NCBI RefSeq assembly: GCF_932526225.1
Contig: NC_064034.1
Coordinates: forward strand, 8,852,001-8,916,000
Reading direction: 5' to 3'
Source: Nematostella vectensis
Taxonomy: Eukaryota > Cnidaria > Anthozoa > Actiniaria > Edwardsiidae
Length of the DNA: 64,000 nucleotides
The position numbers were made by a program, and so were the translations under genes. Below, piece after piece: positions 51,793 through 64,000 of the stretch. Every line of letters starts with the position of its first letter. Position 1 is the first letter of the stretch. The notes below the pieces were generated by a model, which made no database searches, was not told where the DNA came from, and saw only the letters and a program-made list of their open reading frames with translations.

Positions 51793-51970
51793 CCGTGCAA
51801 ACTGCGCCAACACCTGCCAGCTTTGCTAGCGAATTTTCACTTGACTGTTAATAGGATAAAGGAAATGTCAAAATGGGAAATTGACTTTCTGACATTTCCT
51901 TTGTCTTGTGGTCAGTCGAGCAAGGATTCGCCAGCAATGCTGGCGGGTGCTGGCGCAGTTTGCACAGGAC
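51793..51970. mobile_element. Foldback (palindromic) element
   Basis: GTGCAAACTGCGCCAACACC at the left pairs with GGTGCTGGCGCAGTTTGCAC at the right. The inner arms (GAAATGTCAAA/TTTGACATTTC-like) also pair. About 178 bp, non-coding. Confidence 0.7.
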
Positions 51971-53267
51971 TTAAAACTTTGCACACCCTCCGAAAGATCT
52001 GTTTTTTATTATTTGGTTAAAACTGGGCGCGGGTGAGTGTGTTAAAAAGAGGGATGTATTTTTTTATATATATATTTGGCCCCCTGCTAGGTGTGTTACA
52101 CGCGCCCACTCGCGCTTTATCCACTTCCGCTTGAATTCAATCACTGTGCATGTGCTTGCCGGTTCTCTCACTGTTACGAGCCTGTCTTGTGCTTGTTCGC
52201 CCGTAAGCGTTGTGATTGTTTTCACCTCTGTTTTTATTATTTGGTCTGGGATTTTTGTTCGACTGGTTCATTTAAACTCAGAGATTGAAACGCACTGTTA
52301 CGACTTGCGCTGGGTTGTGTCTCACGGTTCCCACCTTTTGTAATTGTGTTCGACCATTCCGCACTACTCATAAATGTTTTTATTTGTTTGCGCTTACTTT
52401 TTTGATGATTTTTATTTCTTTTGCTCTGTTAGGGCCGGCTTCGCCCGGTTCCAACTACCTGAAACTCAATGTTATTTTTGCGCTTCCACGGCATTCAATT
52501 CTGTTTACATTGGCCCGGTTCCCACAATCTGCTGCGTTCACAAGGAAAAGTTCATACCCCCTCCCCCCTTCAGTGTAAATCCCCCTCCCCCATTTACAAC
52601 CCCACGATTCCAATAGGACTCATAAAATAATTATGCGGAGCATCCCTTATGGGCTAATAACATTACATAACTTTTAGCTATGTGAGTGTGAAAGATATAC
52701 GACAAATGTTTAGCGTAATGAAAAGGCTCTCTACGCGACGGGCCTTTGCTCGTCAATGGCCTAAGATGCCTAGAGCGAAATATGCATGGGGTCGAAACAG
52801 CAACTACGAAAAAAATTTACAAGGTTTGGTTCAAAATTATTCGAAATCTAACTAACTGTGTCTTCCTTAAACACGGTTTTCGTGTCAGAATTGAGATCAA
52901 TTCGAAGGTTAAGGTTTGTTTTCTCAAAGAATTAAAAGCTTTATTTAAGTGTGGTGTATGTCAACATTTCTAAATACCATTTTCATACTACCAACCTCAA
53001 AATATAAGGCTGATCTTGATTATCCAATCAAATAAGAAGGCTTTGATCACATGACATGACAGATTACCAGGGCCACAGAAGTTGTCAATCAAAATGCAAA
53101 ACTATTTGGATTGCAAAGAAATGGCGGCACTCGCGCGCTAAGTTGAGCATGATTGAGGCCTTATTTGTGACCTCAAAAGCGGTGTAATTTCAGCTTCGAT
53201 GATTTCTAAGTGTGGCCTAAAGCTGTTCTAAGTAAGCTGCCGAGGGGGCCTGGAAATCAAGCCCGAG
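51971..53267. other. Upstream region of the RhoGAP gene
   Basis: AT-rich DNA with several overlapping short frames but no domain. Probably promoter and 5' UTR towards 53150-53267, where the sequence becomes more GC-rich. No other gene seen. Confidence 0.5.
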
Positions 53268-56200
53268 ATGTCTTCTGTAAAGGCAATGTTTCCATCAATA
53301 TCGATCAAGAGGAAGCCGAAAGGTCCCACATCTCCCGGGAGCGCCCAGCTCAGCCAGTCAGCGTCTTCAACAACTTTGGGTCAAATTTTCAAACCTCTAA
53401 CCCCGGTTAGTGTCTCGTTAATTTAGTCAAAAGTTGTTTGAGCTTTTCGCACTTATCTGGTTTGTATCAGTTATAGCCTAAGTGCAAATTTTCGCACTAA
53501 ATATATCCGTTCTCCCCTGTAGGAGACAACCCGAAAATTCGGGGGTGCATCAACACAAGGAAGTTCTACCGAGACTACGAAGGGATTGTCTGCTGATACT
53601 GAAATTCCTTTACGCCGAAACGCAAGTGATGGAAACCTTAGTAATTTAGTAGACGAAACACCAGCGATTTTAAATGCTGAAGTAAAACAAACTTCGAGGC
53701 CAAAGATTCAAGGCCGACCAAGTCTAGTGCATCGGGAGTCATCCACGTCCGTACATGACCGCAGCAATTCCGTAAATAGCGAAACAAGCTTATACAGCGA
53801 CCTGATAGAAGCACCAATGATCGAACAAGAAGATATAATCGCACTTACACATCATGTTAGGGCATTTTCCGAAGCTTTGGGGGCTTTACGAAATACCTTC
53901 TTTGAGGATACAGGTATAGTGTAGTGAAGATGGTCGTTTGATCTTTGTTTGCCATCGAATGTTTACAGAAATGTCTACATGGAATTTGATTGGATTCTTC
54001 TCTTGTTAAAAGCTTCGGAAAGTTAAGAACAGTTAAACCAATGGTATGATTTGTAAGTCAAACTATAAAGATTTGCTTTCGTGATACTTAGACCAAATCG
54101 GCTTACGTATCAGGCCATTGGGCTACGTTAAAATCGGTGACTTATTCAGCTTTTAAAAGAAAGTTAAATTTCTGCTTTTCTTTCTTTCTAAAACAAACAA
54201 AACTTTGAATTACACACTCGAGAAAAATGTTCGGAATTCTATTCGATTTATCGAACGTTTTGCGCCGTAAACATTGGAACTTTATAAGACGTGCGTGTTT
54301 TTAAACTTTCGTCACATTAAAACTTTTATGGACAACTTAGAAATTGTTTTCATAAAAGCATCACTGTGTTTGCTTATTTACATCTGAACAGATTGTTTCA
54401 TGGTGGTATTCTAACTTTGCGAATATTTTTACTTAATGTTTTCACTTTGTTTCAAATACAACTTCGAGTGCGCATGATTTGTCTAGACTTCTTAACAATT
54501 TCAACGTAATTTTATCCATTTACTGCGTAAGCGATTTTCAATTTGCTCTGATAATTATCTTGGCTAAAATAATTCAGATCTTTGAAACTATTGTTTAAAC
54601 GTTTACGTTCTGAAACTTACACAAAACAAAGCCGAACGTAGAGCTTTTGTGTTAGCTATTCGACAAAATTCTTGTTATTGTAAACATACACGACGCGCGG
54701 ATCAAATTTAGTCCTAGCAAAGTGACTTTGTGATTAATAATGCTTGATGCGTTTTTTTTCTTCGGCGGAGGTTCTTTTGACATTGCTACTCTGCATCTAG
54801 TTTTTGTTATGTGTGCTATAATATCGCATAGAGATGAATCAACTGTTATCTCTTCCAGTCATTTGATTAGAACTGTTTTTCTTTAAGAAATTCCCGGGCT
54901 ATCTATAATCTCAGGATTCAGAGTATTTATTCCTGCTGTGCGATTTTTACATTAAACTGACAAGAAATTATCATTTGTGAAGCTGTCAATCCATTGTTCT
55001 GCTTTATTGATGTGCTTGCGTTTTGAGGAGTTTTAATGTCTCCTGGCAGTCATAGCTGACTGCCATTGCATAAAATGCTCGTTTACACTAGAGTCGCCAA
55101 TAAAAAAGTGCTGTGATTTCAGAGATGCCAACCACTAGACTTTGAAAAGCTGGAGGGTTTTTTTTCGGGGGGGAGGGGGGGGTTACTGGGGGTATGGGTA
55201 CACATTTACATCAAGCTGAGATAACTACTGCGTTTGTATTGCCTTAGTTAGTATGAGGGGACTACAAACATCGTTCTAAAAAAAAGAACTCCAAGACAGT
55301 TTTAACAATTATATTTTTCAAATTGTTTATTTACTCAAAATGCTGGAGATTTTTTTTAGTAAAAGTGGGAGGATGGGAGAAGGGTCCAAAAAGCGGGAGA
55401 CTCCAGCCGAAAGCTGGAGGGTTGGTGTGATTTTGATTGTATGATGTACTGCCTTACACTTTTCCCCCAAAGTGCTTAGTATTGCTTCATTTTCCCTGGC
55501 TATAAACTCTTGAAATCTTTTATTTTTTTTAAAATATCAAAGATGTAATATAAATATATAATATAAATATAAATAAAAACATTGAAAGATGAGTATTTTT
55601 TATGAAAAAAATATTGCTCTTAAAATATGTAATGTTTTTTTTTAAATAATTTTTACAGATGCTGTAATTATCATGTTATAGGTTGTGAATTGCTTTACTC
55701 CACAATTTCAATATTTTTCCATAAGAGCACAAGATGTAAGGTGTCAGTTTAGGTGTCAAGTAACTGAAGTGAAATTTTTGTTTTGATTGTAGAATTAATC
55801 CATTTGCTAATCTTTCTGATGGTTTTAACATCTGTCCAATTCATACCAAGCATTATTTTTGAATATGAAGCTCTTATTGGCCAAGTACACAGGCCATGTG
55901 TAGACCAATGGCCAGGGGGGATGATGGAGGAACTTTCTCAATTGACTTGAAAGTCTGCATTTAAAAGAGAGAATAAGATAATGCTGTATGCTAGGGGGAG
56001 ATACTGAGCGTTAAATGGCTAAAAAAGCCCCCTCGCTTATGGACTCCTACTTCTATGTCTATTTTACATTCCACTACTCTACCCTATTCTTAAGTTGCAC
56101 AATTGTCCATTCAAGGATACCATAGTGATAACCTATTAAAAAGTAGTAATCTCTATATTTTTTATGGTATATGATAACATCTTAGAAGGTAGAAAGAAAC

Positions 56201-59200
56201 CAGTTTTATTTTAGCATATATTTATGCTTGTAATCCTGCTCATAATACTGAACAATTTTTATCTCTTCAGACAACCCTGAAGACGACCCCCCTGAGGTAA
56301 AGGCCCATGAGCGACTTGGTGAGGTCCTTTCCATCCTTAAAGGGGTTCTTAATAAATACACCCCCCTCCACTCGACGGATATTTTAGCTGCAGCTGGAAC
56401 ATTGATCAGTAAAGTGAAGAGCCATAACTATGACGAGTCAAGTGACGCTCCAGATGAGTTCTGTGAATCTATTGATCAGTTGGCCCTTGCTTTTAGTAGC
56501 AGGTAAGAAAACTAAGGAAAAACTGTGGCAGTCCCCAGGCACGTTCCCAGGATTGGCCGAGGGAGATGCATAGTAATAGGTATCATATGGAAAAAGCATA
56601 GTATTTGAAGATTCCTTAATAAGAAATGACCCACTTTTTGGCCGCCAAGGGGGGTGCAAGTGCATCCTACGCACCCCCTGTGTACGTGCCTGGTATCTTG
56701 TTTCATGTTTGCTATATCTCCTTAATTTTTCATTCGGATGTGGATGACTAATGCAAAGGAGTTTGTATGCCCTTCTGGCAATATTGACCTCTAATAGTCT
56801 ACCCTCAGCCAGGATTATGAGCAGGGGAGGGAGGGATGGGGGACTCGTTTACCAATTTATTTTCTCTTAGGTAGGAAATCCTAGCTTGCAGAGGTACTCA
56901 ATTTTCCTTCATTAGAGTGAACCTTCTAGTTGAGTGTTTGGGGGGGGGGGGGGGTTCTTCCTAACCCCCCCCCCCCCCCAAGAAAAAAATAAAAAAATAA
57001 ATAAATAAAAGTCCCCCTGGCTATGGGCCTGACCCTACTCTCCCTCTAAATATAGGGCAAAATTTGAAGGAAAGGCATAATTACATACAAAATAAGGGCA
57101 TGATAGATGATTATAGAATTTAAGTCACACTGTCTTTACTTAGCTTCTCGATTTTTATAGAAATCTTCCCTTATTTCCTATGGAACCTCTCTCACACAGG
57201 CCTGTTTACTATCCATATAAAGCGTTTCCTGTGCGCACTTAGCGATATCATTAACACCCTATAACAACAAACCCAGAAAGACAAATCCCAGATCAAACTC
57301 TGCTTTTCTTCAAACGTTCATGCTGTTCTGATGTTATGCCTCAAATTCCACCAACTAGAATTGCACTTCTGTCCAGCTTGCATCCATGTGCCTTCTGTGA
57401 AACATTTGGGGTATGATCGTGAAGAATTGTAGGCATGTTTCTCAGTCCTAAGGTGGAACGAATCTTTACTTTCAGCGTTTCTGATTTTCTTATGGGAGAT
57501 CAAGACATGCCTATGTCAGGCTCAAGAGACCACTCCAGAGTAAGTAATAATGTTATCTTTAGATTCATTGCTTGTCCAGTGCTGCAGCATTCAGTAATAG
57601 CCCAAATACTGAGAATAATATAACCAACAAAAGCCTATGATAGGCCTCTTACAAGCTAGCTTGGGCTCTATAAAGCTCTTGAAATTAATACTGAATGACG
57701 ATTCTATTGCAATAGTTTAAAGATTTTCCTGCAAACCACATCGTTTCTACAGTTCTGGATACTCTCGTTTTCTCTGAAATCTCCTCAACTATTTTCCTTC
57801 AAAATTGCGTGTTATTATCTCAAGCGCAACAGCGCGGTGCAGTTGCTGAAAGATAGGCAAAATATTTTGTTTTAATGCGATTACGTATTTGTTGTTTTAG
57901 TAAATTAATTAACAGGCTTCCAACTGAGAATTTTACTTGTGAACACGGTCCTAATTTGATTTACTCCTAAAATCTCTTGTACCGATCGCGCGTTTTTCCC
58001 TCATCGACTTTCACTTCGTTTGCCGTGTCACCGCATCGGTTCTGGGTCTCTTCATCCGTGCTTGTTCGCAGTCCTTAGCCTAAGCAGCCCACATTTCCGG
58101 GTATCATATCACTGCAATGCCATTCAGCTATCCGGTATCTTCGTTATTTCGCCAATATGTCTGCGCTTTTGGCTTTAAAATGTGCTATCAAGAGTTGTGG
58201 TAGCCGTTCTAGTGATACTAATAGCGGAAGGGACACAAGGCCCAGCAATCAGTGCTTAGAAATATGATTTTAGAGAAAGTATGTGATAGAAATGTCTGTT
58301 TTTACTATATTCTTTGCATACGCCAAAGCGTTAAAATGTTACAAACGCAATATAACCACGTCCAAACTGGAAGCATTCGTTATATCTTAATTTTTGTTAA
58401 GAAATAATGATAGCCTAATATGATCGGTAAAAGGGTTTGACGTCCCTTCTAGGCTCACCTGGGTTCATTCATAAATTGGAACCTCTAAGTAACTGTATGA
58501 CATGGGACTGGAAACCGTTACATTGAGAAAATCGAGGCTATTTCCGATATATTTTACTGCTGGCGAGATCCGAGACCGTGATCGTTAAATAGAGGCTATC
58601 GTTATATCGAGTCTCGGTATATCTAGGTTCGACTGGATAAGGGTCAATATGATGTAACCTATGGTGTTGCCATAGTAACGCACCTCAATCCTCCAGACCC
58701 TTTGCAGAGCAAAGAATCGTAAACGTCTGACATCAACAGACACATCAGTAAGGTAATTAGCACGTAGAGTTTGACATACATAAGTGACATTAAAATTGAG
58801 TGGTTCATTTTATTAGGACCCAGAAATAAGGATTGCATCCATATGAAAAAAACGTTGTCGTTTTGAGGGACTGGTACCGAGGACACTTAGTGTCTTTTCA
58901 GAGACTTTCTCCATTGACCAAAGATGGTCACAGTCGCTGTTTTTCTCTTCTGATTACAAGTCATAAAGTTTACGAAGCACCTGCGGTACGGTAACCTTAA
59001 AAATGACAAGCATCATGCAGTTCTTCCAAATAAGGAATATATTATGTTCCTTATATGGAAGTGACCGCGTTTGGCAAAAACGACATTTTTTGGCTAAATT
59101 TTCTTGATATGATATGTGGAGATTGTGACTTGCATAGACGATGATGAAAGGGATAGGTCATATTGTTAATTGGCTCGCAGGGTTATTATAGTAGAAGGAC

Positions 59201-62200
59201 GGTGAGCAGAGAATGATTATTCCGAACAAATGTTTTAATGACATGTTCGGTCTTTATGTTCATAGCTAGGGGTGTGTGTGTGTTTTGTATGCCTGCGCAA
59301 CCTTACCCCTCCCCCCCAGGCAAATCCTAGCTAGGCTATTGGACTTTCTAATACTTTATCCGAAAATCTATGCTATTCTAGCTTTGGTCATGATTTTTTT
59401 TAAAATCGTCTTGGTACATGGACTTATTTCTGAAAATAATGATAATTTTTAGTACCACTGAAGGTCTTTTCGATCGAGTATTATTGAACTTCATGTATTC
59501 TGTCGAAGAAAAGTGCAACGATTAGCAGTAGAAAGCGAAGAGCCTCGGAAGGGAGCTAACAGTTTACAAGGATATAAGTGACTCTTCGCAGTCTCCGCTA
59601 TTTTGTCTCTAAGCTTGGCTTGTTCAGTAAACTAAAAGGCTCTGGGACCGGGGAAAACCCTTTGCTAGGAAGACTCTAAAACCCCCGAAAGCACACACCT
59701 ACAGTACAACATTATATTTTAAGGTGACTCTGGTTCATGGAATGCTGACCAGCACGGGGACTGACCGAGCCGGATGAGGTGATTCCGGGATGACAAACTT
59801 ACTAGTATACTGTGCTGTTTTCTGAACTCACACAGTAGGGTATTTACCCGTGTTACCAACGATAAACAGCTTTTCTTTTCTGCGTGTTTCCTAGGAAGCT
59901 TGGGGAGAGGTGCCCGCTGGCAAGCTAGACAGCGTCTTTTGTAAAACGTTATTGTATCAAATGAGTCATTTGGGTGACGTTGGGTTGTACTTGTGAAATT
60001 GCATACCATATATTTTAGTATGTGGAACAATAAGCTAAGCACTCAATGCGATCGAACTCCAACAAAAATGCCCAAGCCTAGACTCGAGAACACAGTTCCT
60101 CTGGGAGGAGGCCCCTAATCTGAACCATTTTGAAAATAAAACCGTATTTGGTAAAAGGCTAATCATGATCATCAGTGCATTTGTAGTCACAATGGTGATG
60201 AGATAGAAACCCGGCGATGTTCACTCGCTTGTGTTTTAACCCGCCCCCAAAGTACGTACTTTTTCCTCGCTAATTCCTCTAGCGATTTGAAGGCCTGTAT
60301 TAGGGCGTCATTTTTGTTTTCTCCGCTTTTACAGTATTCCTTCTTACCTCCTAAGAGAGACCTTCAAACGCTTTCTAAACACTAAAATATTTAAAGAGCT
60401 TAACACACGAGCTTTACGATTTGTTTTCTGTCCACAAAAAGCGACCACGCGCAAATCTTGGGTTTCCGGAATCGCTTCGGATAAAGGCAGGGTTGACGTC
60501 ACACGTAAAATAGGGCCCTTGACCAACCGTGAAAATATGTAATATTGACCGCGTTTCGTTATCGGTAAAACATCTTCGTTTACATCCGTGTTTTGTTCTT
60601 GTACCCGAAATATTTGATACATTTTTCTTCAACAAAAAAACCCTGAGAAATTCCTAGGAGATAAATTAAAGAAAACAGATTTTCTCTCCTTTCTTCTCTA
60701 TTAGAGTCGTGTTTGGGCCATCTTGTTCTCCCAGAACAGTTTTCTCTCAGCATGTGTAAGTGATTTCAAGTAGGGTCAGTTCGGATATATCATTTACAGT
60801 TAGTGCGCATTTTATTACTTGGGCGAGGTTCTAACTTCCGAAACCGGAACAAAACCACACAAGTCATGCAGACATCAATCCTCCAAGCGGTCATTTCAAA
60901 ACGTCGAGTGAATTCTTAAAAAATTCGAATCTTTTTTATTAGCTTCATTTCAAACCCCAGAAATAGATGTTTAATCCTTGTTACTCAGAGGTCAAAAACT
61001 TTAATCGACAAATAATAACTTTGGGTCACTTGTTTGATTACTCTTTCATGAAAAAAATGATCCCGAATTATCATCTGTGGTTAGGTGGATAGGTGTTCCG
61101 GTAAGTGAACAATTCGATTATGAATAGTTTGCGTCGAACTGTCAACAGAACAATCTATCTTGATTTAGCTATACTCATAGCAAAACGTGTTTTGTTTCAT
61201 TTGACATATGGCCTCAACCGGGCAAACGTTCTCTCATTATTCCATGGCATCGTGAAATTGCAAGTCCGGCGAAAACAAGTTGCTTGATCAAACTCGAGCC
61301 GTTTAAAGATAACTTAAATGAGAAATCAAAGCTAGTGGTAAATAGGGTCGCGTCTGGTTGGAAATGCTATTGTTAGCGTTGGAGTCGTTTGAGGGATTTA
61401 GTAAAACTCGCCGTGTGTCGTACTGGAAGAACACTGCCCGCCGCTCTACCTTCACTTTACGACGAACTCGGAAAATAGCATCCGTTGAAGTAAGTCAACA
61501 ATTGTTTCTCATGTGATTTTATGTTTGCGAGGATAACAACATTTGCTGAACTTTAATAAGAATCTAATTGGTTTCTACTTCAGACTTGATTTCCTTTTTC
61601 TGCGCGGATTCCTCCAAATGTTGATTGTTATACAGCTCTTGATTCTTTATATTAGTTTTGTCGGCATGTGTCTGGACTTATATTGGCTTTTTTTTAAAAG
61701 ATTTTTTGTGTTGATAGCTGAGTAAACTTTGGTCTTAAATTAGCCAAAGTAGCCCTAAATAGACCAATTATATATATTCCAATTTTTGGAGTATTTACCG
61801 CATACATTCTATCAACCTCTTTAGTCTTCAAGTGTCAGAGAATTATAAATGGGTTTAAACTAGAATACTTGAAAATGTTTTATAGAAGAATACAAACACC
61901 CTATTCACTTGACAAGTTGCCGTTTTTATGTGGAAATTTGAGAAAACCTAAGCGGGAGTAAGATATCCAGACAAATAATTAGGCTTAAAAATTCTAGTTC
62001 TTTTAAGATATTTAAAAATATCCAGAACTCAGCTGAAAGACCGTTCCTGTGGTGCGGCCTCGCCCCATAATTTTAAAGTTTTGTTATTCAAAGAGGCCTT
62101 TAGCTTCCCGCAGTCTCACATACTTTCAGTTTCATTTTCAGAAAATGTACAAAACATTCCTGTCCTGAGTAATAACACTTGTTTAGGGTACCCCCTCTAG

Positions 62201-63743
62201 AGGTTACCATTTGTAGAAAAATATAAGCTTTCTGTCAGTAATTAAGAAAAAAATACACGTGTTCTATCAATATTTTTTTGGTTACATTATATGTTATGTT
62301 TTGTTACAGGAGAAACCTTTTACTCCATTTGCCTCATTCACTTTAACTTTTACTACGCATGTCATAAAAATACACATAATATGCTTACGGGCTTAGCGAA
62401 GTCTCAGAGCTATAAAATGCCACTAATGCGAATACAAGAGTTTGGTTCCATGTGATAACCGGCTCATGAAGAAAACATTTCATTCACTCTCGACCTTACC
62501 TACCAAAGGTGCCGGACGTGGCTGGATTAAGCTTATTTTGTAGTATTTAAACTCTTTAGGAATGCGACCTGTGAGGGTCACTGCTCATGGTAGTTATGCA
62601 GCCTTGCCTTTTAAAGTTAAGCTAGAACATATTATTCCCATTCTCTGGAACCCGGGGCTTTGCTTTAAGTATGCCTTCACGCGCTTTCTTTGCATTTGTT
62701 CCTCCCTAAGATTTCCTCATATCACTACATTTTTTAACATTATGCGCTCATTTCGAAAGTATTTTCTGTTGCTGGGCCAGAAACTCTAATCGGGTCAAAT
62801 AAATCTGCGAGGCCTAAACTAATGAAAGTACAAAAAAAAAAAAAACAAATTTGAAAGTAAATAGATACATTTACATACACATTTTTTAACTAGCCCCCTC
62901 CGCCCCAACACCACAACCTCGATGATTCCCTGACTCTCCTTTTTTATCTTCTGTCCCAAACTTCATGCCTCGTGTCCCCATATCAGCATCTTACGCCCCT
63001 TTTTCCCCTCCCCTCCCAATAGTCCCTTGAGGATTTCTGCGATGACGACGAGGACGATGGTCTTTTGGAGGAGGACGAGGACGAGCTTGATGAGGACCAG
63101 GACTTCACGGACGACAAAGTCGAGCGGATGGACTCGGGCGAGAAACGCGAAATTGGTGGGTATTCTTAAAGCCGCATTGTCACCATTTTACTTCCGGTCG
63201 ATTACGTAACAATCTCTGATGATTTTTAACGGAATACGCGAAAAAATATTTCAAAATATTGAAAGCAGTGTGTCTATTGGAAGTTTCTTTGAGGATGTGA
63301 TTAATAATTTAGAGCGGATGGCCTGTTAAATATCTCGGGTTCTAATAGATTCTTTTGCCTTTTTAACGGTTGAGGTTTCCGTCGGACCTCAACAAGTAAA
63401 CTGGTGACAATGCGGCTTTAAACAGCTAATCGCGTGGAGAATGTCTGCAAATGCTTTTATGAACAATTATCTGTTTGGGAAAAAAAAGCAGTGGCTTTCT
63501 TGTGGAAACCAGCTTCGAAGCATCCACAAATGGTCCCACCGAAAAAGTATCGTTTTTGGTAAAATAATTCTAAGATCTTTGATGTTCTCTCTGCAGTCGA
63601 CAAATCTAAACAGAAGGCGGATGAGCTGGACCGATCGCTGATTGGTTTGGAACATGGCGTGGATCTCACGTTGCAGCGCTGTAAGATTTGGTCCAAGTAC
63701 GCTAAAGACATCGCCACCTACCTAGAGAGAAGGGCGCATTTAG
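53268..63743 (+). CDS. F-BAR RhoGAP of the ARHGAP29/ARHGAP45/GMIP family, 3'-incomplete
   Basis: Exons: 53268-53405, 53523-53913, 56271-56502, 57476-57539, 63023-63155, 63597-63743; phases agree and the gene continues beyond the window. ATG 53268 is followed by a Ser/Thr-rich basic leader (KAMFPSISIKRKPKGPTSPG). A family-specific N-terminal region follows: IIALTHHVRAFSEALGALRN, HERLGEVLSILKGVLNKY, LAAAGTLISKVKSHNYD, ESIDQLALAFSSR. An acidic linker (63023 exon, long D/E run) leads into the F-BAR domain (IGLEHGVDLTLQRCKIWSKY, DIATYLERRAHL). Family members bend membranes and inactivate Rho; the C1 and RhoGAP domains would lie to the right. The 5.5-kb intron 57540-63022 shows no other gene. Confidence 0.82.
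53914..56270. other. RhoGAP intron 2
   Basis: AT-rich. Contains a dispersed repeat at about 55127-55435 bounded by CCAACC and GGTTGG, with AAAGCTGGAGGG near both ends. No exon or RNA gene seen. Confidence 0.5.
56530..56700. mobile_element. Short inverted-repeat element in RhoGAP intron
   Basis: CCAGGCACGTTCCCAGG at the left and CTGTGTACGTGCCTGG at the right form an imperfect inverted repeat of about 160 bp. Homopolymer G and C runs follow at about 56939-56982. Confidence 0.5.
57540..63022. other. RhoGAP intron 4
   Basis: 5.5 kb without a recognisable exon. A repeat with TATCGAG and GGTTCGACTG segments ends near 58637 (probable Tc1/pogo-type relic), and a CRE-like TGACGTCA lies near 60494. 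Open frames here are short and unsupported. Confidence 0.45.
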
Positions 63744-63763
63744 GTGAGATGAGCTATTTGGGC

Positions 63764-64000
63764 AAATGAGGATGATCTCGATGGCGATGTTGATAGTGTT
63801 GAGAGATTGTGATGAAGAAGATGATGTTGATGGTTGTGGTGATAATTTTATGAAAATGATGATGATGATATTGTTCTGTTGTTGTTGACGATGACGGCGA
63901 CGGTGACGAAGATGCTGGTGTTTGTGACTTGGTTGACGTAATGATGTTAAGGATGATAACGATGGTGATGAAGATGATAAAGATGATAATGGTGATGATG
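63764..64000. repeat. GATGATG-rich low-complexity tract
   Basis: Imperfect GAT/GGTGAT triplet repeats run from the intron after exon 63597-63743 to the window end. Confidence 0.85.

Noticed and set aside
51748-52020. 90-residue ORF at a foldback element
   Set aside because: Mostly composed of the palindromic element 51793-51970.
60344-60622. 92-residue minus-strand ORF in the RhoGAP intron
   Set aside because: No domain, no supporting splice or promoter signals, low-complexity C-terminus; probably chance.

Overview
The window is metazoan nuclear DNA carrying one large, apparently intact virus-like mobile element. The host genes have many introns with canonical GT/AG sites. They include an importin-13, a ROR-type receptor with Ig, frizzled, kringle and kinase domains, an ApeC/CUB membrane protein, a C1orf87 homologue and an F-BAR RhoGAP. 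AT-rich introns, many short inverted-repeat elements and a Polinton suggest an anthozoan cnidarian, probably a sea anemone of the Nematostella type. That assignment is inference; no rRNA or mitochondrial marker is present.

Host layout, left part: IPO13 (+, 5' end outside the window) occupies 1-8774 and has a 38-bp minisatellite in one intron. ROR (+, complete) spans 11036-20098, with a truncated non-LTR retrotransposon and two 157/158-bp transposons in its introns; its kinase domain lacks key catalytic residues. A minus-strand gene at 21098-25009 encodes ApeC, CUB, transmembrane and tyrosine-rich tail segments and lacks its 5' exon.

Central element, 26126-43661 (17,536 bp): a Polinton/Maverick (adintovirus-like) element with long inverted repeats starting AGTAGTAGGG and a target duplication (T)CCTTT. 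The right arm holds the core genes: protein-primed DNA polymerase B, retroviral-type integrase, double-jelly-roll capsid protein, packaging ATPase, a probable penton protein and several small membrane or virion proteins. The left arm is an accessory module read rightward: a small membrane protein, a TFIIB-like transcription factor, two ankyrin-type proteins with the same C-terminal motif (one also SAP-like), and a Cys/His repeat protein. Nearly every gene has a GATTTAAAGA-like box 18-27 nt before its start codon. A box at such constant spacing, together with a self-encoded TFIIB and hairpins after some genes, suggests the element carries its own promoter code. This is the most interesting system in the window.

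Host layout, right part: a C1orf87 homologue (+, 45110-48354), a LINE fragment, a tentative Ser/Pro-repeat gene (50621-51771), and the 5' half of a RhoGAP of the ARHGAP29/ARHGAP45/GMIP family (+, 53268 to beyond the window), ending inside its F-BAR domain. The remaining intergenic and intronic DNA holds short transposons, homopolymer runs and microsatellites.
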